In this document: in pieces, positions 14,043 to 26,245 of the stretch
How the letters are laid out: each line of letters begins with the position of its first letter
Position numbering within the stretch: the first letter of the stretch is position 1
NCBI GenBank assembly: GCA_964036045.1
Contig: OZ038383.1
Coordinates: forward strand, 33,375,394-33,439,393
DNA from: Eutreptiella sp. 'Long Island Sound 2002'
Lineage: Eukaryota > Euglenozoa > Euglenophyceae > Eutreptiales > Eutreptiaceae
DNA: 64,000 bases
Direction of reading: 5' to 3'
Position numbers and translations under genes: made by a program
The notes under the pieces: generated by a model
What the model saw: the letters and a program-made list of their open reading frames with translations, nothing else
What the model was told of the DNA's origin: nothing
Databases searched by the model: none

Positions 14043-16145
14043 TTACTCGTGCTGGCAGTGGATGTACACATCCAACGGCTGGCTGGGCGGCGCCAGAGGC
14101 GCATCGATAGTATAGTGCAGTGCAGCGCAGAGGGCCAGCACTGCTATAGGGCCTGGGACAGGGTGAGCCAGCGCACCCACCACTCGTTGGATAATCCGCT
14201 TACATGCGGTTGGCGACGGGGAGGCGGAGCCACACTCTGCATCGCCATACACTAACCCCGACAAGGTAATCAGGACACCCGGGGGTGCATCGGCGTGGTG
14301 ATGCAGGCCATCCCATGTGCAGCGGTGTTGGCGGCGGGCTGTCGGTGTACACAGCCAAGCGTCCAGCTGCACGCGTGGGCCCGGCTCCCACTGACCGTGG
14401 TTGAAGAATAGTGCCCGCGCGTGCTGGAGGCGGGCGAAAGCTGCGGGGCAACGTCCTCGGACATGACGGTGCAAGTCGCGCCATACGATGCCACACAATC
14501 GGCACTCCATCGGTACGTGGCGGTCCGGCAGGGACCGCCACTCCAAGATCCAGTAGGCATAGGCGTGCTTAATGGCGAGCGTGGGGACTTCGGCGGTTTC
14601 CAACAAGTGCCGGAAGTGGGCGGCGGAAGGGCGGAGTAGGGTGCTGCGGGGACCGGGATAGTACTTGTCCGCTGTCGCCATGTTGTACGCAGCGTCGAGG
14701 CCAGCGTGAGGGTCCAGCATTAGGGGTCCACGATGATACAATAGCACACGGGTGCCAAGCAAAGCGGAGAGGGGGGCGGCCCAAGCTTGGGGGCGGTGTG
14801 CGCCAGTGGTGGCCAGGGTGTGCGCGGCGGCGTTGAGGTGGGTGAGGAGGTGCGAAGGGGGCGGGGGCGAAGGAAGGTCGGGGCGAGTGCGCGCCAAATA
14901 ACCTCCAGCAGTGTAGCGGGGAGGGCTGACTGTGAAGGCTCGGAAGAGGGTGGCGGCGGCGTCGAGGGCGCACAAGAGGGTGCCGGACCAGTTGCGGAGG
15001 AGGTAGAAGGCCACCAGCGGGGTCAGCCACTCTACATCCGTGGGGGTAGCCCAGGCATGCATGCCGAACCATGCGCGGATGACGATAGCCCCGGCTGTGG
15101 TTGCCAGTACGATGCCACCGCCGGCGTCCTGCCCACGGCGGGCACCATCGGTGGAGAGCAGGAGGTGGGTGTGGGCTGCGAGAGCATGGAGGCTGACGTC
15201 CGTGCCAATCACCAGGTCGGTAACGAGGGGGTCGGGCAGGACCGTCAACTGGACGTGCAAGATTGAGGCCCCAAGGGACAACCACTGGCGCTCACCCCCT
15301 GGGCAGTGCACACTAGCCAGGAACGAAGCTGCTGCCTCTGCCCTGGGGCTCCGGGAGCAAGAGGCTTGCGTGTACGGGGCGAGCAGATGGGTAGCGGCGC
15401 GGAATTCCTTGTCGGGATTTCCGGGACCGCCATTCGCCATCGGGAGGGCCATCAGGACCCGTGACGTCCAGCATGGCAGGCCCAGCACCTGATGATACAG
15501 CGCTCGCACTTGGATGACGAAGGGTTCTGCGTGCTGCGGGTTGATGGCTACGCCGGCCGCAATGTAATCGTACTTCGCGAGGACGTACGCCCACACGGAG
15601 CGGAGGGCCGGCACCGGGGTAGCGATAGCAGTCTGCATGCGGGCGCGGAGGGAGGTGGTTTCCCGGGCCAGGTCACCAAATACAGGCTGGACAGCCAAAT
15701 CTGCCATGAGGGGGATGCCTACAACCTGGGGGGATGCCGTAGAAGTGGGACACTCGTAGTGGGGGACTGTGGCAGTGAGTTGACTGATGACTCTTGATGG
15801 GGTGTGGAAGGCGAAAGACTGCAATTTCCCTGGGTGGACAAGACCGCGGTTGGCGACTATGGCTGCTGTGCAGAGGCGCGTAAGCGATGCCACCTCCGCC
15901 AGGGTGGGGCAGATCGGTCGCCGGTCATCCGAGAAGCTGATGTTGTTGACGGGGATGCCAGTCGGACCCGGCGGGATGTGGGTATCCTGGGCTAGGGGCA
16001 GGCAGCCCCCCACGACCAGCTCGCCCACTTGGTAGGCGTCGCCTGAGATGTTGTCGCCCTGGTCCCAGCCCTCACCTACCACATATGGCTCTGCAAAGCC
16101 ATCTTCAGAGAGGGGGTGGATGCGCAGGCGGCCATAGTACCGCAC
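14043..16145 (-). CDS. non-LTR retrotransposon ORF2 fragment: RT (C-terminal half), RNase H, zinc motif
   Basis: A 700-codon open frame that begins inside a reverse transcriptase domain; its first codon is a GTG with no biological meaning as a start. Residues 24-38 (GEGWDQGDNIS...) match RT motif B (G-x-x-QGD-x-x-S). Residues 71-74 (FSDD) correspond to the catalytic motif C (usually YxDD), followed by a motif-D-like stretch to about 110. After a thumb/connection region, an RNase H-like domain carries D333 (STDGA), E372, D395 and H471/D493 (N-x-x-x-AD), so the acidic catalytic set appears complete. A Cys/His cluster at 548-566 (C-x2-C ... H-x-H ... C) resembles the C-terminal zinc motif of LINE-type ORF2 proteins. 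The enzyme would copy element RNA into DNA at a nicked target. RT motif A lies upstream in the same frame beyond two stop codons, so this copy is dead as a full element. Assignment to a particular clade needs a phylogeny. Confidence 0.8.
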   Translation of the reverse strand: MRYYGRLRIHPLSEDGFAEPYVVGEGWDQGDNISGDAYQVGELVVGGCLPLAQDTHIPPGPTGIPVNNISFSDDRRPICPTLAEVASLTRLCTAAIVANRGLVHPGKLQSFAFHTPSRVISQLTATVPHYECPTSTASPQVVGIPLMADLAVQPVFGDLARETTSLRARMQTAIATPVPALRSVWAYVLAKYDYIAAGVAINPQHAEPFVIQVRALYHQVLGLPCWTSRVLMALPMANGGPGNPDKEFRAATHLLAPYTQASCSRSPRAEAAASFLASVHCPGGERQWLSLGASILHVQLTVLPDPLVTDLVIGTDVSLHALAAHTHLLLSTDGARRGQDAGGGIVLATTAGAIVIRAWFGMHAWATPTDVEWLTPLVAFYLLRNWSGTLLCALDAAATLFRAFTVSPPRYTAGGYLARTRPDLPSPPPPSHLLTHLNAAAHTLATTGAHRPQAWAAPLSALLGTRVLLYHRGPLMLDPHAGLDAAYNMATADKYYPGPRSTLLRPSAAHFRHLLETAEVPTLAIKHAYAYWILEWRSLPDRHVPMECRLCGIVWRDLHRHVRGRCPAAFARLQHARALFFNHGQWEPGPRVQLDAWLCTPTARRQHRCTWDGLHHHADAPPGVLITLSGLVYGDAECGSASPSPTACKRIIQRVVGALAHPVPGPIAVLALCAALHYTIDAPLAPPSQPLDVYIHCQHE

Positions 16146-16292
16146 TGCCCACGGCCCGAAATCTCAAGGGATGCCCAGAAGCTGGTGCACGCTGGTCGCA
16201 TCTTCTCGCTGCTGCCGGAGGAATGCGTTGGCCGAGTCCCAGTCGATGACGGCTGCGGTCCCGTGCTGCTAGAGGCTGGCGGCATCTCCATC
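16146..16292 (-). pseudogene. upstream RT motif A remnant of the non-LTR element
   Basis: The same frame as the 700-codon ORF continues upstream. It encodes a motif-A-like stretch (AVIDWDSANAF...) and a GIP motif typical of the following RT helix. It is interrupted by TGA at 16164-16166 and TAG at 16269-16271. The order motif A, then B and C in the downstream ORF, is correct for one RT domain, so this is one gene broken by at least two nonsense mutations. Nothing recognisable continues further upstream. Confidence 0.65.
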
Positions 16293-17490
16293 ATCCTCTC
16301 AGGAGTCCGGCCCGTTCCCCCCTTGACACTTTGTGCTCCCCCTTGTGCGCTCCCCTGCTCGGCCTCATTGTCCTCCCTCCTCCCCCTCCGCAGAACCGCA
16401 GCTGAACATGGTCCCCTAGGCCTATCCTACTTGCCTTGTGTCCAATGACACCCCCCCCCCAACATCCACTAGCTATCCTCGGTTGCCCCCCAGAGATCTG
16501 CCACCGCAAGCTTCAGGTCTCCCAAATCCCTCACCTACCGCTGTGTCCAACCTCTCGGCCCGTGCACCCAAACCAGGATCAACTGAAAACGGCCCCGATT
16601 GAGGTTTCGGTGACGCCTCAAAATAGGGCCCCCCGCTTTCACCCCGCTCAGTGACGGCGAAATACCCACCGGCGTGCTTGTATTGTTCGCCGTCAGTCAA
16701 GGTTCCGCGCCTGGCCCTTTCCCCTTGGTCCCCGTCCCCGCCGCCGGTGTCGGCCAGCCGACCCCCTATAGCATTCCCGCAGGTGCCTTTGCCCCCCTCA
16801 CCGTTGAGGCCTCCGGCTCCTACCCCCCCCGGACATGTTCGCGCCGACATCCGCCCTGCCTTCATGGCTCTCACTTTCCGAGCAGCAGTGGCAGCTGCAG
16901 ATCCTAGCCGCCAATATGAGTAGCTTGCGGAAGCAAGTGGAGGACTTGAGGAGCGGCAAGGGAAAGGAGAAGCACTCCGAGGAGAAGGAGGAGGCCACCC
17001 CGCCGCTTTGGCTGGCTAGCGTGGAGGAATTGGAAAGCGCCCCGCATGTGCACGGTGGATGTCGGGGCAATGCAATCTGCCGAAGGAGCTTTTAGCAGGG
17101 TGGTGGGAGGAGTGGGTGGCCGAGGACGTGTAGGGGGTGGAAGTGGGTGCAGGAAACGATACACTAGATTTTGACATTTTCATCATGGATCTGGAGGATG
17201 GGGGGACCACTTGGCGCAAATTTGCGTGGGGGGTTTGGGTCGGGATGGTCCGGAATCAGCGTGTGTATGGTGCCAGATGGGTATGATGTAAGGAAGCTGC
17301 CTCCGGTTAGCCATTGGAGGCTCGGGATTGGGGAGAGGAGGGTGGGGCAGTGGCGGCCATCACATAACCCGGGTTCTATCGGAGGTTGGAGGTTGCATTG
17401 CATCAAAGGGAGTCGTGCTTCAAGACCCTAGGGAGTAACCCCAAATGGGTTCCGCTGTCACGCAAACGCAACGAGCCTTGTCGGCCCCTC
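16293..17490. other. no clear gene; possible short ORF with heptad-like segment
   Basis: C-rich DNA. A plus-strand frame at 16835-17095 encodes a short stretch with heptad-like spacing (SLSEQQWQLQILAANMSSLR) followed by a K/E-rich segment. It could be an exon or element fragment, but it has no match elsewhere in the window and no clear continuation. Confidence 0.3.
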
Positions 17491-17496
17491 TCAGGG

Positions 17497-17765
17497 GCCC
17501 AAAAGAGGGTGGAAATGCTAGGTCACCCCTCCATACTCGGGGATCCCCAAACAAACGGGGACAAAATCAGAAGTGGCTCCCTCACCCCTGCCTTCTCGGG
17601 GGCCCACAAGTGGGTGGAAATGCTACGTCACCCCTGCATTCTCGGGGATCCCCAAAACAAATTGGGACAAAATCAGAAATGGGTACCACACCCCTGCCTT
17701 CATGGAAGCCCAAAAAAGGGCGGAAATGCTACGTCATCCTTGCATTTTGGGGGCCCCTAGCTAAG
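17497..17765. repeat. ~105-bp tandem repeat, about 2.5-3 units
   Basis: The phrase GGTGGAAATGCTA or a close variant recurs at about 17509, 17613 and 17719, each time followed by GTCACCCCTGCAT..., CTCGGGGATCCCC, a GGGACAAAATCAGAA block and a CACCCCTGCCTTC block. The period is about 105 bp (divisible by three), which explains overlapping open frames without implying a protein. Confidence 0.85.
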
Positions 17766-17799
17766 GGGAGAGAACCAAAAGTGGCTGAACTGGGGGCAA

Positions 17800-20700
17800 G
17801 GACAAAACTTTGGATATGCTATCCAAAAGAATACCCTCAAAAAAATTTTCGCTAAAATGGTGTGTCTGCGTCGAAAAACACCCTCAAAACCCCCCCAAAA
17901 ACCATTTTAAAAAAAGCGGGCTGTTTTCCAAAACCCCCCACGCTATCCGATTACTCAGAACCCCCCCTCCCCTTCAAAATAGCCCTATCCGTAGGTGCGC
18001 AAGATGCACATTGCATCGCTAGAAAGGGGAGGAATAATAAATGTAAAGGAATAATTATATTAACCCCCAACATGTGCACATAACATACCGAAAAAACCCA
18101 TGAAAGACACAATCATCCAAAAAATGTGGGATGGACCATGGGGTGTTGCTAGAAAACAAAGACCCTTAGCATGGTGGGAAACAAACAGTGACAAATCGCG
18201 ACAGAAGTAAGTCTTGCGCCCAAGAATGACACCCCCTCATCACCCAAAAAGGGTAGACGATCACTTGGGGATTCGGCAAGCATTGTATGACAAAAAAAAA
18301 AGCACAATAAGTCCTCGTTACTGCACGGTCTATAAACATGGACAAGCCATCGCGTTGGTGTCCGTTGACCACAATGCAGGGTTTAGGGTCCTGCGCACTA
18401 CGACCATTGTTGTCAGGGTGTGTTTGCCGTTATTTGGGTCGACATTGTTATTTGCAATGTGCACCGTGCCCACATCCCGCTAGCGCCCCATCTTGCTTTT
18501 GCAGTTGGTGTTCATATCACATGGTTGTTGTTGCGTGTACGCCACCGATGATGCAATTGCATGGCTAGCTCGGGGGGGGGGGGGGTGAGTGAGGGTAAAG
18601 GGCCCGCATTCACTTATTCGCAGTCTTACATGCATGCCTTGTTAGAGGGCAGTGAAGCATCGCACAAGCATGGATGAGTAGAAACCTTGTTTCGAAAGCA
18701 ATTGGTGCAAGGTCTTGAGCGGCCAACCCACTTGTATTACCATCAATAGGGCACTTTTTTGGATACAACTTTCCACCAACTGCCGCAAGTAAGTTTGCAC
18801 AAAGGTAACCAGGATGGCGACAGTGAATTCTCAAAGCCAACAACTGCAACTCGCCGACAAGCTGATACAACGTATGTTTAGGCGCCCAAAAGGTCTTTGC
18901 AACTACTTCATGATCCCGTGCCGGAGGAGCAGCATGAAAAAGGTTTCGGCTTGTGCTCTAGCCATAAACACGTCCATTGTGAGCCCCGTATGAAGGTCAC
19001 AAGTTGAAGAACGATAGCACCGACCGTGACTGACCGCGCACGATACCGGTAGGGTCCCACCACATACACATATATAGTTATCCTCCCCGGCCGTTCTTCA
19101 TTCATTCTGTTGACCCAAAATGATGATACGGGACACACACCATGCTTATGCGAAAGGTCGCGCAACGCCTGATCCGATTGTGGGTAAGTTGCACAATCAA
19201 TAGTATACCGCACCTCCTTCTTGCGGCAAAGCTGCATGATATGCACACCCCTTTCCTCGGAAAGGGGTAAGAGTCGCTCCGCTCGAGGCACGAGGCGGAG
19301 CCGGGTGTCCGGAGGGGCCAGGGGCTGTCGGACCACGAAGCCCATCATGACAACACCAACAAAGGACGGGGATGTGTAGAGTAAAATACTATTAAAGTGA
19401 GGAGACATCTAGGGGGGGCAAAAAGAGGGTCAGGAGAAGAGGAGGGGCATTTCACACCCATGGGGAGAGAATAGAGATCAGGAGATCCACAGGGGGCCCA
19501 TCTGCGATGGATTGGTAAAAAAGTAGCAAGCCGCGCTTTGCCAACACCAAAGGGGCTGGGGGGTGCTCAATTTCAACGCACAATCATGGGGCAGGCAGAT
19601 CCAGGCGCCATCTGCAGCAAGCAGCTGATACATGCACCGAGCATGAGGGAGCCATCTAGCTGAGGGACATGAGCGACGTCGGGCACTTCCTACATTGCAA
19701 ATTGGCACTCATGAATGGCGTGCAAGGGGCCACGTCGGAAACAGGTACGTGGGAACAACACTGAGTCAAGGAGGGTGATTATCCAAAACCAAAACACATA
19801 CATGCAAATCACTCAACAACAGGGCTACGTGCGGAGGCTCATCGGGCGCCCATGCTTGGCCAGGGCCATACGGGCTGAGACTCACGTACGCTATCCGTTT
19901 CTTGCTCGGGCCATTTGGGTCGAGGCAAGAATTCTCTATAGCCAGGACCATTATGGCCGAGGCTCGTCAACACACAATCGGGGGGGGGGGGGATTTGGGC
20001 ACCACCCGCAAATAGCAGTTTTTTTACGCACATTGAACGTGCAAGACCCATACACAGCACATGCACGAGCGACGTCAGGTCTTGTGGGCCAAGGCTTGCT
20101 TTTGCTATCCATGCCTCGCTAGGGCCTTGTGGGCCGAGAGCTCCAATAGCTAGGACCATGCCGGCCAAGGCTCGTCATGGTCGAATGGGGCAATGCCAAT
20201 CCGCACACTTGTATTTCTGGATTGTGCCCAACCTATGTGCAATACAGGGGGCTAGAAGAGCCGCACACTAGTAGTGACGGATGGCACGCCAGCTAGTGCT
20301 GGAGCACGGCAAGGGGCAAGAACGGAATATGGCAAGCGGAGTGATATAGGTGGGTAAGTTTATAGTGTGCCAAAAAGTGGGCAGCCTCGTGACCTTGTGC
20401 AAGGAGGATGTCGTGTGGTCAAAAGCACATGTTCGGGCGTAACTGAATCCGCAAACTGTTATTCTAGATGGCACATTAGACAACGCAAGGGGTAAGAGGC
20501 CACGCTGGAGGCACCCAGCGGCTGATCTGCCACGCACTAGTGTCGTGTGAGCAGGGTAGAGGGCCGTCCAGGCTCAATCACTGTCATGGCCACTTAGGAA
20601 GTTGGCAACAAAACTCACAAGGTCCACAACCTTGAGCGAGGAAGAAAAGCGACTCGGTTGCTACCTTCCGCCAAACACACTCGTAGCACACTCATGCCGT

Positions 20701-22560
20701 GTGTGCTGGGGCTCGGCGGTAGGCCTGGCGCCTAGACTAGAGGCAAAAGGACATTGGCGGGTTGTATGGCAATCATCAAGGTGGATACCTTGAGGCCACA
20801 AAAAGGTGGCCCAAGATGTCACCTAAAGAGATGCGCGAGTGAGTCCAGGTTGTGTTGGTTTTGTCAGGAGTTGACGGAGGACACAGAGTGTCAATCTACT
20901 GGGTGAACGCCGAAGGGCGCCTTTTCCTTCGTCCTCACAGGTTGCCTCATGCACCTAGGACATCCTTTGCCCGAGTACAGTGAATACCAAACTAGCCCAT
21001 GAGATCATCACCGACGAGCTGGGGCACCATTTTGATGAGTTGCACAACCGTCGCATTAAGTCTCTAGACGAAATTTTGGTTGTTAACACCTTGGTCCTAC
21101 CCCACTTGTTATATCGTACTTCGTGCTTGCTTGTTTCCCCGTAGAAGGCATTGGAGTATGCGGCAATCATCCAAAGTTTGCTTTTGGCGTCACTGGTCTC
21201 CCCTCCGTGGTGGTGCAAAAAACACTCCCAAGGTGTCCTCACATGAGAAACACACACACCACTCCCAAAGACGGTTGGCAAGCCGCTAGTTCAGGTGTGC
21301 CATCTCTCAGGATACGGTAAGCTCGACAATTCTATACTTCGCACAAGTGGATAGCGATGGCAAGCTAGGGTACGGCCTCCTACTTTTTTTGCCATGCATG
21401 TCAGTGACTATGCCGCAGCCGCCGCTATCAAAGATTTTAATGAATGCCACCAGTCACCATGGGCTATATTCGTGCAACCGGTGGAAGTGGGATGAATGAG
21501 TGTCACACTGAAAACCGAAACGGAATAGAGGTATATAATCGGCCATTGACCTGCACCTTAGTCGTACCTAGCGCACGTGCAGTCTATTCCAAGTGTCCAA
21601 TCTTCAACACGGCGCTGGAATACCCGCAGTATAAGATAGAGGGAATAGTCTAGTGGGATCTCACGTACAACTATCACATTGAGTGTTTTCTCACCCTCAT
21701 TGTCCGACCAAGGCCCCTAGTGCCCACAACGATGGTTGGTAGGTGGTGATGACTAAGTGGCATTCTTTAAAGCCGCTTGTACAATGACGGTATTATGAAG
21801 GCAACAGTGTGTTGACGGCATTGAATGGTTATAGTACAAGGAATTATCCTTGCCTCTTGTGGATCTTGCCTACTCGTACGACATGCGCGCACACTTCCAC
21901 AACGAGACACACAAACCACAAGGACACCGCCAAGAAGAGTGCACTCGTCCGGGGACAAATTGCCCCGGACGACTCATTAGCAGCTGGACGGGGCATCTAC
22001 ACTCTTAGGGCAAGTGCACCCTGTGCCTCAGGGGAAAGTGGTTGGCTAGGTGCCAGTTTGCTTGCCCCTCAAGCCTAGTTTGATGCGAGACCCATGCCCC
22101 CCCCCCCCTCCCTCCCCAACCAGCTGCCCCCCTCCCCCCCCATGAGGTGTTGAGCAAGTCCCATAGAGGTGCCCGTAGTGTTGAGGCAGCCCGGCAGGCC
22201 TGTGGTCTTTAACGCTGGCCAACTTGTAACCTTTTTTGCAATGGGCCTCTCCCCAAGGTATCGGCAGAGAGGCCATTTTGGGAGTGATGCCTTGTGGCCC
22301 CCCTCATCTACACAAGCTGTAGTGCGGCAGCCTTTGTAGCTAGCACCGGCGGCACCCAGGGCACACACTTTCTGCACCTTGGGCCCCTCCACTTGCCCGG
22401 GGAACGCCGCAAACAACGGGGAGCCAGACCCAACGCACATGGCGGCACCACTTGTGGCGAAGGCTATCAAGGAGTGCAGGGCATAACCTAAGTCATGCTG
22501 TGTACCTCCGCCTTCCCGTGCCGGCAGGCAATTGTGGAGTGGTAGGGTAGCTTGTCTCTG
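17800..22560. other. gene-free stretch with scattered ORFs and poly-G runs
   Basis: No recognisable gene apart from one uncharacterised minus-strand ORF listed separately. Poly-G runs occur at 18571-18585 and 19980-19992. A degenerate repeat pair around 19910-19970 and 20120-20180 shares GGACCAT..GGCC and GGCTCGTCA blocks. Confidence 0.4.
18908..19408 (-). CDS. uncharacterised ORF, 166 codons
   Basis: I do not recognise this ORF. Its composition is balanced rather than repeat-driven. A following minus-strand frame (18610-18870, 86 codons) also reads as plausible protein, so the two could be parts of one decayed or intron-containing gene. There is no motif that allows a functional call, and no neighbour that suggests a role. 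It may equally be a chance frame. Confidence 0.2.
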   Translation of the reverse strand: MSPHFNSILLYTSPSFVGVVMMGFVVRQPLAPPDTRLRLVPRAERLLPLSEERGVHIMQLCRKKEVRYTIDCATYPQSDQALRDLSHKHGVCPVSSFWVNRMNEERPGRITIYVYVVGPYRYRARSVTVGAIVLQLVTFIRGSQWTCLWLEHKPKPFSCCSSGTGS

Positions 22561-22589
22561 TGACGTGAAGGTTGCGAGCATGGGCTCAC

Positions 22590-22970
22590 GTCTCCCCCGG
22601 CAGGCTCAACGTCAGGTTCTCTAGCCTTCCTACTGGGTTCGTAACACAAGGCACACACTGCCCCGCGCCATGCGAACCAATGCCAACCAACAATGGAGCA
22701 AGGAGGTGTGCCACAATGCACCCACCCCTTCAGACGCACAAGGGCACATACACAGAGGCACGGTGGTACCTCCCTACCGCGAGCGCCACCGCGGGGTCTA
22801 GGGGTGGTCAATAGGCTGGCTGGCCTTGTGACCGGACATCCGGGTGTGGCCGCCTTGCCGGGCCCCGCACGGAAGGTAGCACACACCATGGGTTGTTGAC
22901 CGGGTGAGGCCTTGACCCAACCCATCCCAACCCTACAGGGGGTTCCCCTAGGGCGCCCCATGCGCCCCCA
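22590..22970 (+). repeat. 3' tail of non-LTR element, copy 2 (opposite orientation)
   Basis: Reverse-orientation counterpart of the repeat at 13325-13700, with shared ordered blocks. No RT or RNase H coding sequence precedes it, as expected for a strongly 5'-truncated retrotransposon insertion. Minus-strand open frames here (for example 22488-23099) are read against the presumed element direction and are not supported as genes. Confidence 0.5.
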
Positions 22971-25500
22971 AAGGTAGACCAGGCATTGTCCCGATGGCAG
23001 CACGGGAGGGCAAGTATTGAAGAGGCAGTGTCCCGACAAGCTTGTCTTTCTTTGCCCCCTTACTCCACATGCGGAGGGCAACCACGGGAGGGCGAGCACC
23101 TGAACTCTGACCCGCCTGCCAGCCCAGTGAGGGCAGGGGGGCAGGGACTAGTGTGCACCCTCGATAGCTAACAAGCCCTGTAGGAAGCCCAGCCCGCCCA
23201 TCTGCGACAAGACCCGGCGGCAGCGGGGTAGTTAGTGTCAGTCACTTCCATGTCACATGCCCGAAGCCATCGATACAAGTGAGCCCTTTGGCGTCTTCAT
23301 TAGAAGCACCATGGATATTGTTTGATTGAATTATATCTTTTTTTTTAGTGAAAATAATCATCAAAATGGACACGAAAGAATGCATTATTCATAGCTCTTG
23401 TTGATTGTGATGCAGATCGTGTTAGATCATACTTTTCTTCCATAGATTGATTTTAGTACACATTGTATTCCTCCGCATCCAAAAATCCAATGACGGGAAC
23501 AGGAAAAAGAGCAACCAACATGACCACATGCTACTACATCTGTCCAAAACAATCCTTTGTGGGTTTGTGCGATCCATCATTAGAACAATACAAACTAAAG
23601 AAGCATAAAATATCTTGCAGCAAGACTTTACCCATTTTGTAAATAAAAAGCAAATGCAATGGAAAAGGCCTAAAAAAAAAAACATGAAAGAATCCGTGGC
23701 ATTAGGCTTGTGACTAGTTTTGGAAAGGACTCGCTACGCTCCTCCTTCCGAACCCTAGAAACACATGAAGTGCCAAAAAAATCTCTACACTTTTCGATGT
23801 AACCTTGAAACCACCAATGCAACAAAGTGGGGTGTTTCTTCTGCCAAAGCACACAAAGAACAAAAGTTACTCTCAACGCATGTCGGAGCAAAACATAGAT
23901 CATGTATGTTGCATTGCTTGAGGCTTGGGGATAGAGCATTCTTGGTTGTAGAAAGGTATAGGTTTTCTTGGCACTTTTTTGTTCAAAATTGACGGCTACA
24001 AAAATTGACCCCGAACTGATTTTTCTCTAGGAACAACGAGCGCCCGTTTCTTCTTGACTCTAACAAGTGTTGAAGCCCTTAGTCCCCTCCTTATATTGGT
24101 TTTCTTTCCGTGCCTAACGGAACCATTGGTTTCTTGGACCGTGGTTCATTCGCAGTCCCATGAGTTTCGGTGGGTGACTGCTACCAACACACATGCAAAA
24201 ACCCCAAACTTACAAAACACCTTAGCTATAGCACTTGACGAAGCAAACCGTCACCCATTGTGAAGTTTGTTCTTCTAATCTACACAAGCATACCCGCTTT
24301 GGTTTGTGATAAATTCATACCTGATCACAGGAATGCTTCGTTGAAAAGTCATTGCCAAAATTCTCAAAACGGTAGGTAAATGTGCGCCAAAAAAGTACCT
24401 TTTGTCCTAAATTTTGCGCAAATATTTGGAGCTGCCAAATACCACCAGCCGGTCATTCTCTTCTACATCTCTCAATGATCGTAATGAGCTACTTTTCAAG
24501 GCCTAACTCAATGACATGTCCAAATGCCGCCCAAAATACGCGACTGCACATCTTGAAAAAAACAGCCAAATGTCAAACCTCCAACGCATATAACGGTTGC
24601 ATTTTATAACCTCGCGGACCCAAATACCAACCCAATAGGTGCTATACACCAGGAAGGACCTCCATAAAAAAGGTTTGACGGGAGGTGTATCCAGGGCTCC
24701 TTGTAGTACCACTTGGCGGGAGACCCATGACAGCTGAAAAACGCACCCTTCTTTTAGCGCCGATAGCATGCTCCAAAACCCTCCACTTGATGGCTCCCGT
24801 TCTATGACCACACGAAGGCACGCTCAAAGCCACATAGTACAGATCGAAGGGCAACGGTAGGGCTTCAATTTGGTTGGGGGGCAGCCGCGTAACTCAAGGT
24901 TGTATTCGCGCATTGCCAAATTCCGTACGGACCACGGAAAAATGCGATTTCCCCCCCAAATCGGTCTCACTCAAACAGCCGTATCTTGGCGCCACCGGGT
25001 CGTTTGCAGCTAATTTTTTTTCCGCCACCCCGGCAGCTGAACGGAGGTGATGATGCTTGAATCGGGGCGAGATGACCCACAGGCGCAGCGCTATAACTGT
25101 CGCCAGATGACCCGCGTTTCGAAAATTGACGTTTTTTCACAACTTGAACCCTTCGCCAACCCCAAATGCTATATAATGATCATTTTTCGATGCCATTCAC
25201 AAAAATGCAGTCGAAATCGGATTTCTTGAGATTTCATTGTTCGCGATTTTTAAACGGATCTCCGGATTTTGGCCAAGAAAAAAAAGCCCCGTATATACCA
25301 TTGTAGCGCCCGACTTGCCATCGACAGGTGTGCTTTCGGTTCGCCGAAAACTTTGTCCGCTGCCACCTGTAACGTAGCCATAATCCGGCGGGATAATCGC
25401 CGGGGTCAGCTTTACAGCTGAGCGTCGGTGGCGGCCGCGTGGCCCCTCCCCCGCGTCTGGACAGCGTTCGGCGGGCCTTACGGCCCAGCGGCAAAAAAAC
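22971..25500. other. gene-free, more AT-rich stretch
   Basis: Base composition is visibly more AT-rich than either flank, with poly-A and poly-T runs near 23339-23346 and 23672-23682. There is no supportable ORF, RNA gene or repeat. Short minus-strand frames at 25197-25590 have no recognisable motif. Confidence 0.5.
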
Positions 25501-25504
25501 CAGA

Positions 25505-26225
25505 GAGCAGAATCTAGCTTTTTGATGTTGCGACCATCCAGAATGATCAAATCTCCCATACAAAGCATGTTTCAGGCCGTTTTTAGGCATGTTTCACCCC
25601 ATTGTGTATGTTGCAATTCGTGTAATTTTTTTTTTGCGGCAAATGCGTGTAACAAAAAAATCGTCTAGTTGTGTAATTTTTTTTTTCGGTAAGTCGTGTA
25701 AGCTGTGTAAGTTGATTTTTTTTTGATATTCTTACCATCCAAAATGATCAAATATCCGATGTGAAGCATGTTTTACCCCCTCTTTATGTGTGTTTCACCC
25801 TATTTTGGTGTTTGGGGGGGGGGGGGGGGGGGGGGCTCCCAAGGGGGCCGGGGCACAACCTTCTTATGTAGTTTACGAGCCTCGGCAACTCAACAAATGG
25901 TGATTTCCAAGACTGATTTTTTTAATGTTCTTACCATCCAAAATGATCAAATATCCTACGTGAAGCATGTTTTAGCCCCTCTTTATGTGTTTTTCACCTT
26001 ATTTCGGTGTTTTGGGGTGACGGGGGGCTCCCAAGGGGGCCGGGGCACAACCTGCTTATGCAGTTTTCCAGCCTCGTCAGCTCACAAATGGAAATTTTGC
26101 GAAACTGATCTTTTTGATACTATGACAATCCAAAATTATCAAATACCTTATGTGAAGCATGTTTTAGCCCCTCTTTAAGTGTTTTTCACCTTATTTGGGT
26201 GTCGGGGGGGGGGGGGGGGGCTCCC
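25505..26225. repeat. ~195-bp tandem repeat, about 3.5 units
   Basis: The block ACCATCCAAAATGATCAAAT or a close variant occurs at about 25532, 25734, 25932 and 26125. Each is followed by GTGAAGCATGTTT..., CCCCTCTTT.TGTGTTTTTCACC, and a poly-G tract before CTCCCAAGGG. The last unit ends about 25 bp before the gypsy gag-like sequence starts. It may belong to the 5' non-coding part of that element or be an independent satellite. Confidence 0.8.
25615..25720 (+). repeat. GTAAGTCGTGTAA/GCGGCAA repeat, left copy of an inverted pair
   Basis: Contains T-tracts followed by GCGGCAAATGCGTGTAA, a CGTCTAGTTGTGTAA block and CGGTAAGTCGTGTAAG. Its reverse complement matches the block order at 43770-43940, so the two copies are inverted with respect to each other and enclose the whole retroelement nest. 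Confidence 0.6.
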
Positions 26226-26245
26226 CAAGGGCCTAACGTACGTCC

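Noticed and set aside
14569-15285. 238-codon minus-strand ORF and the 159-codon plus-strand ORF inside the non-LTR gene
   Set aside because: Shadow frames of the 700-codon RT/RNase H ORF; they lack the motifs that frame carries.
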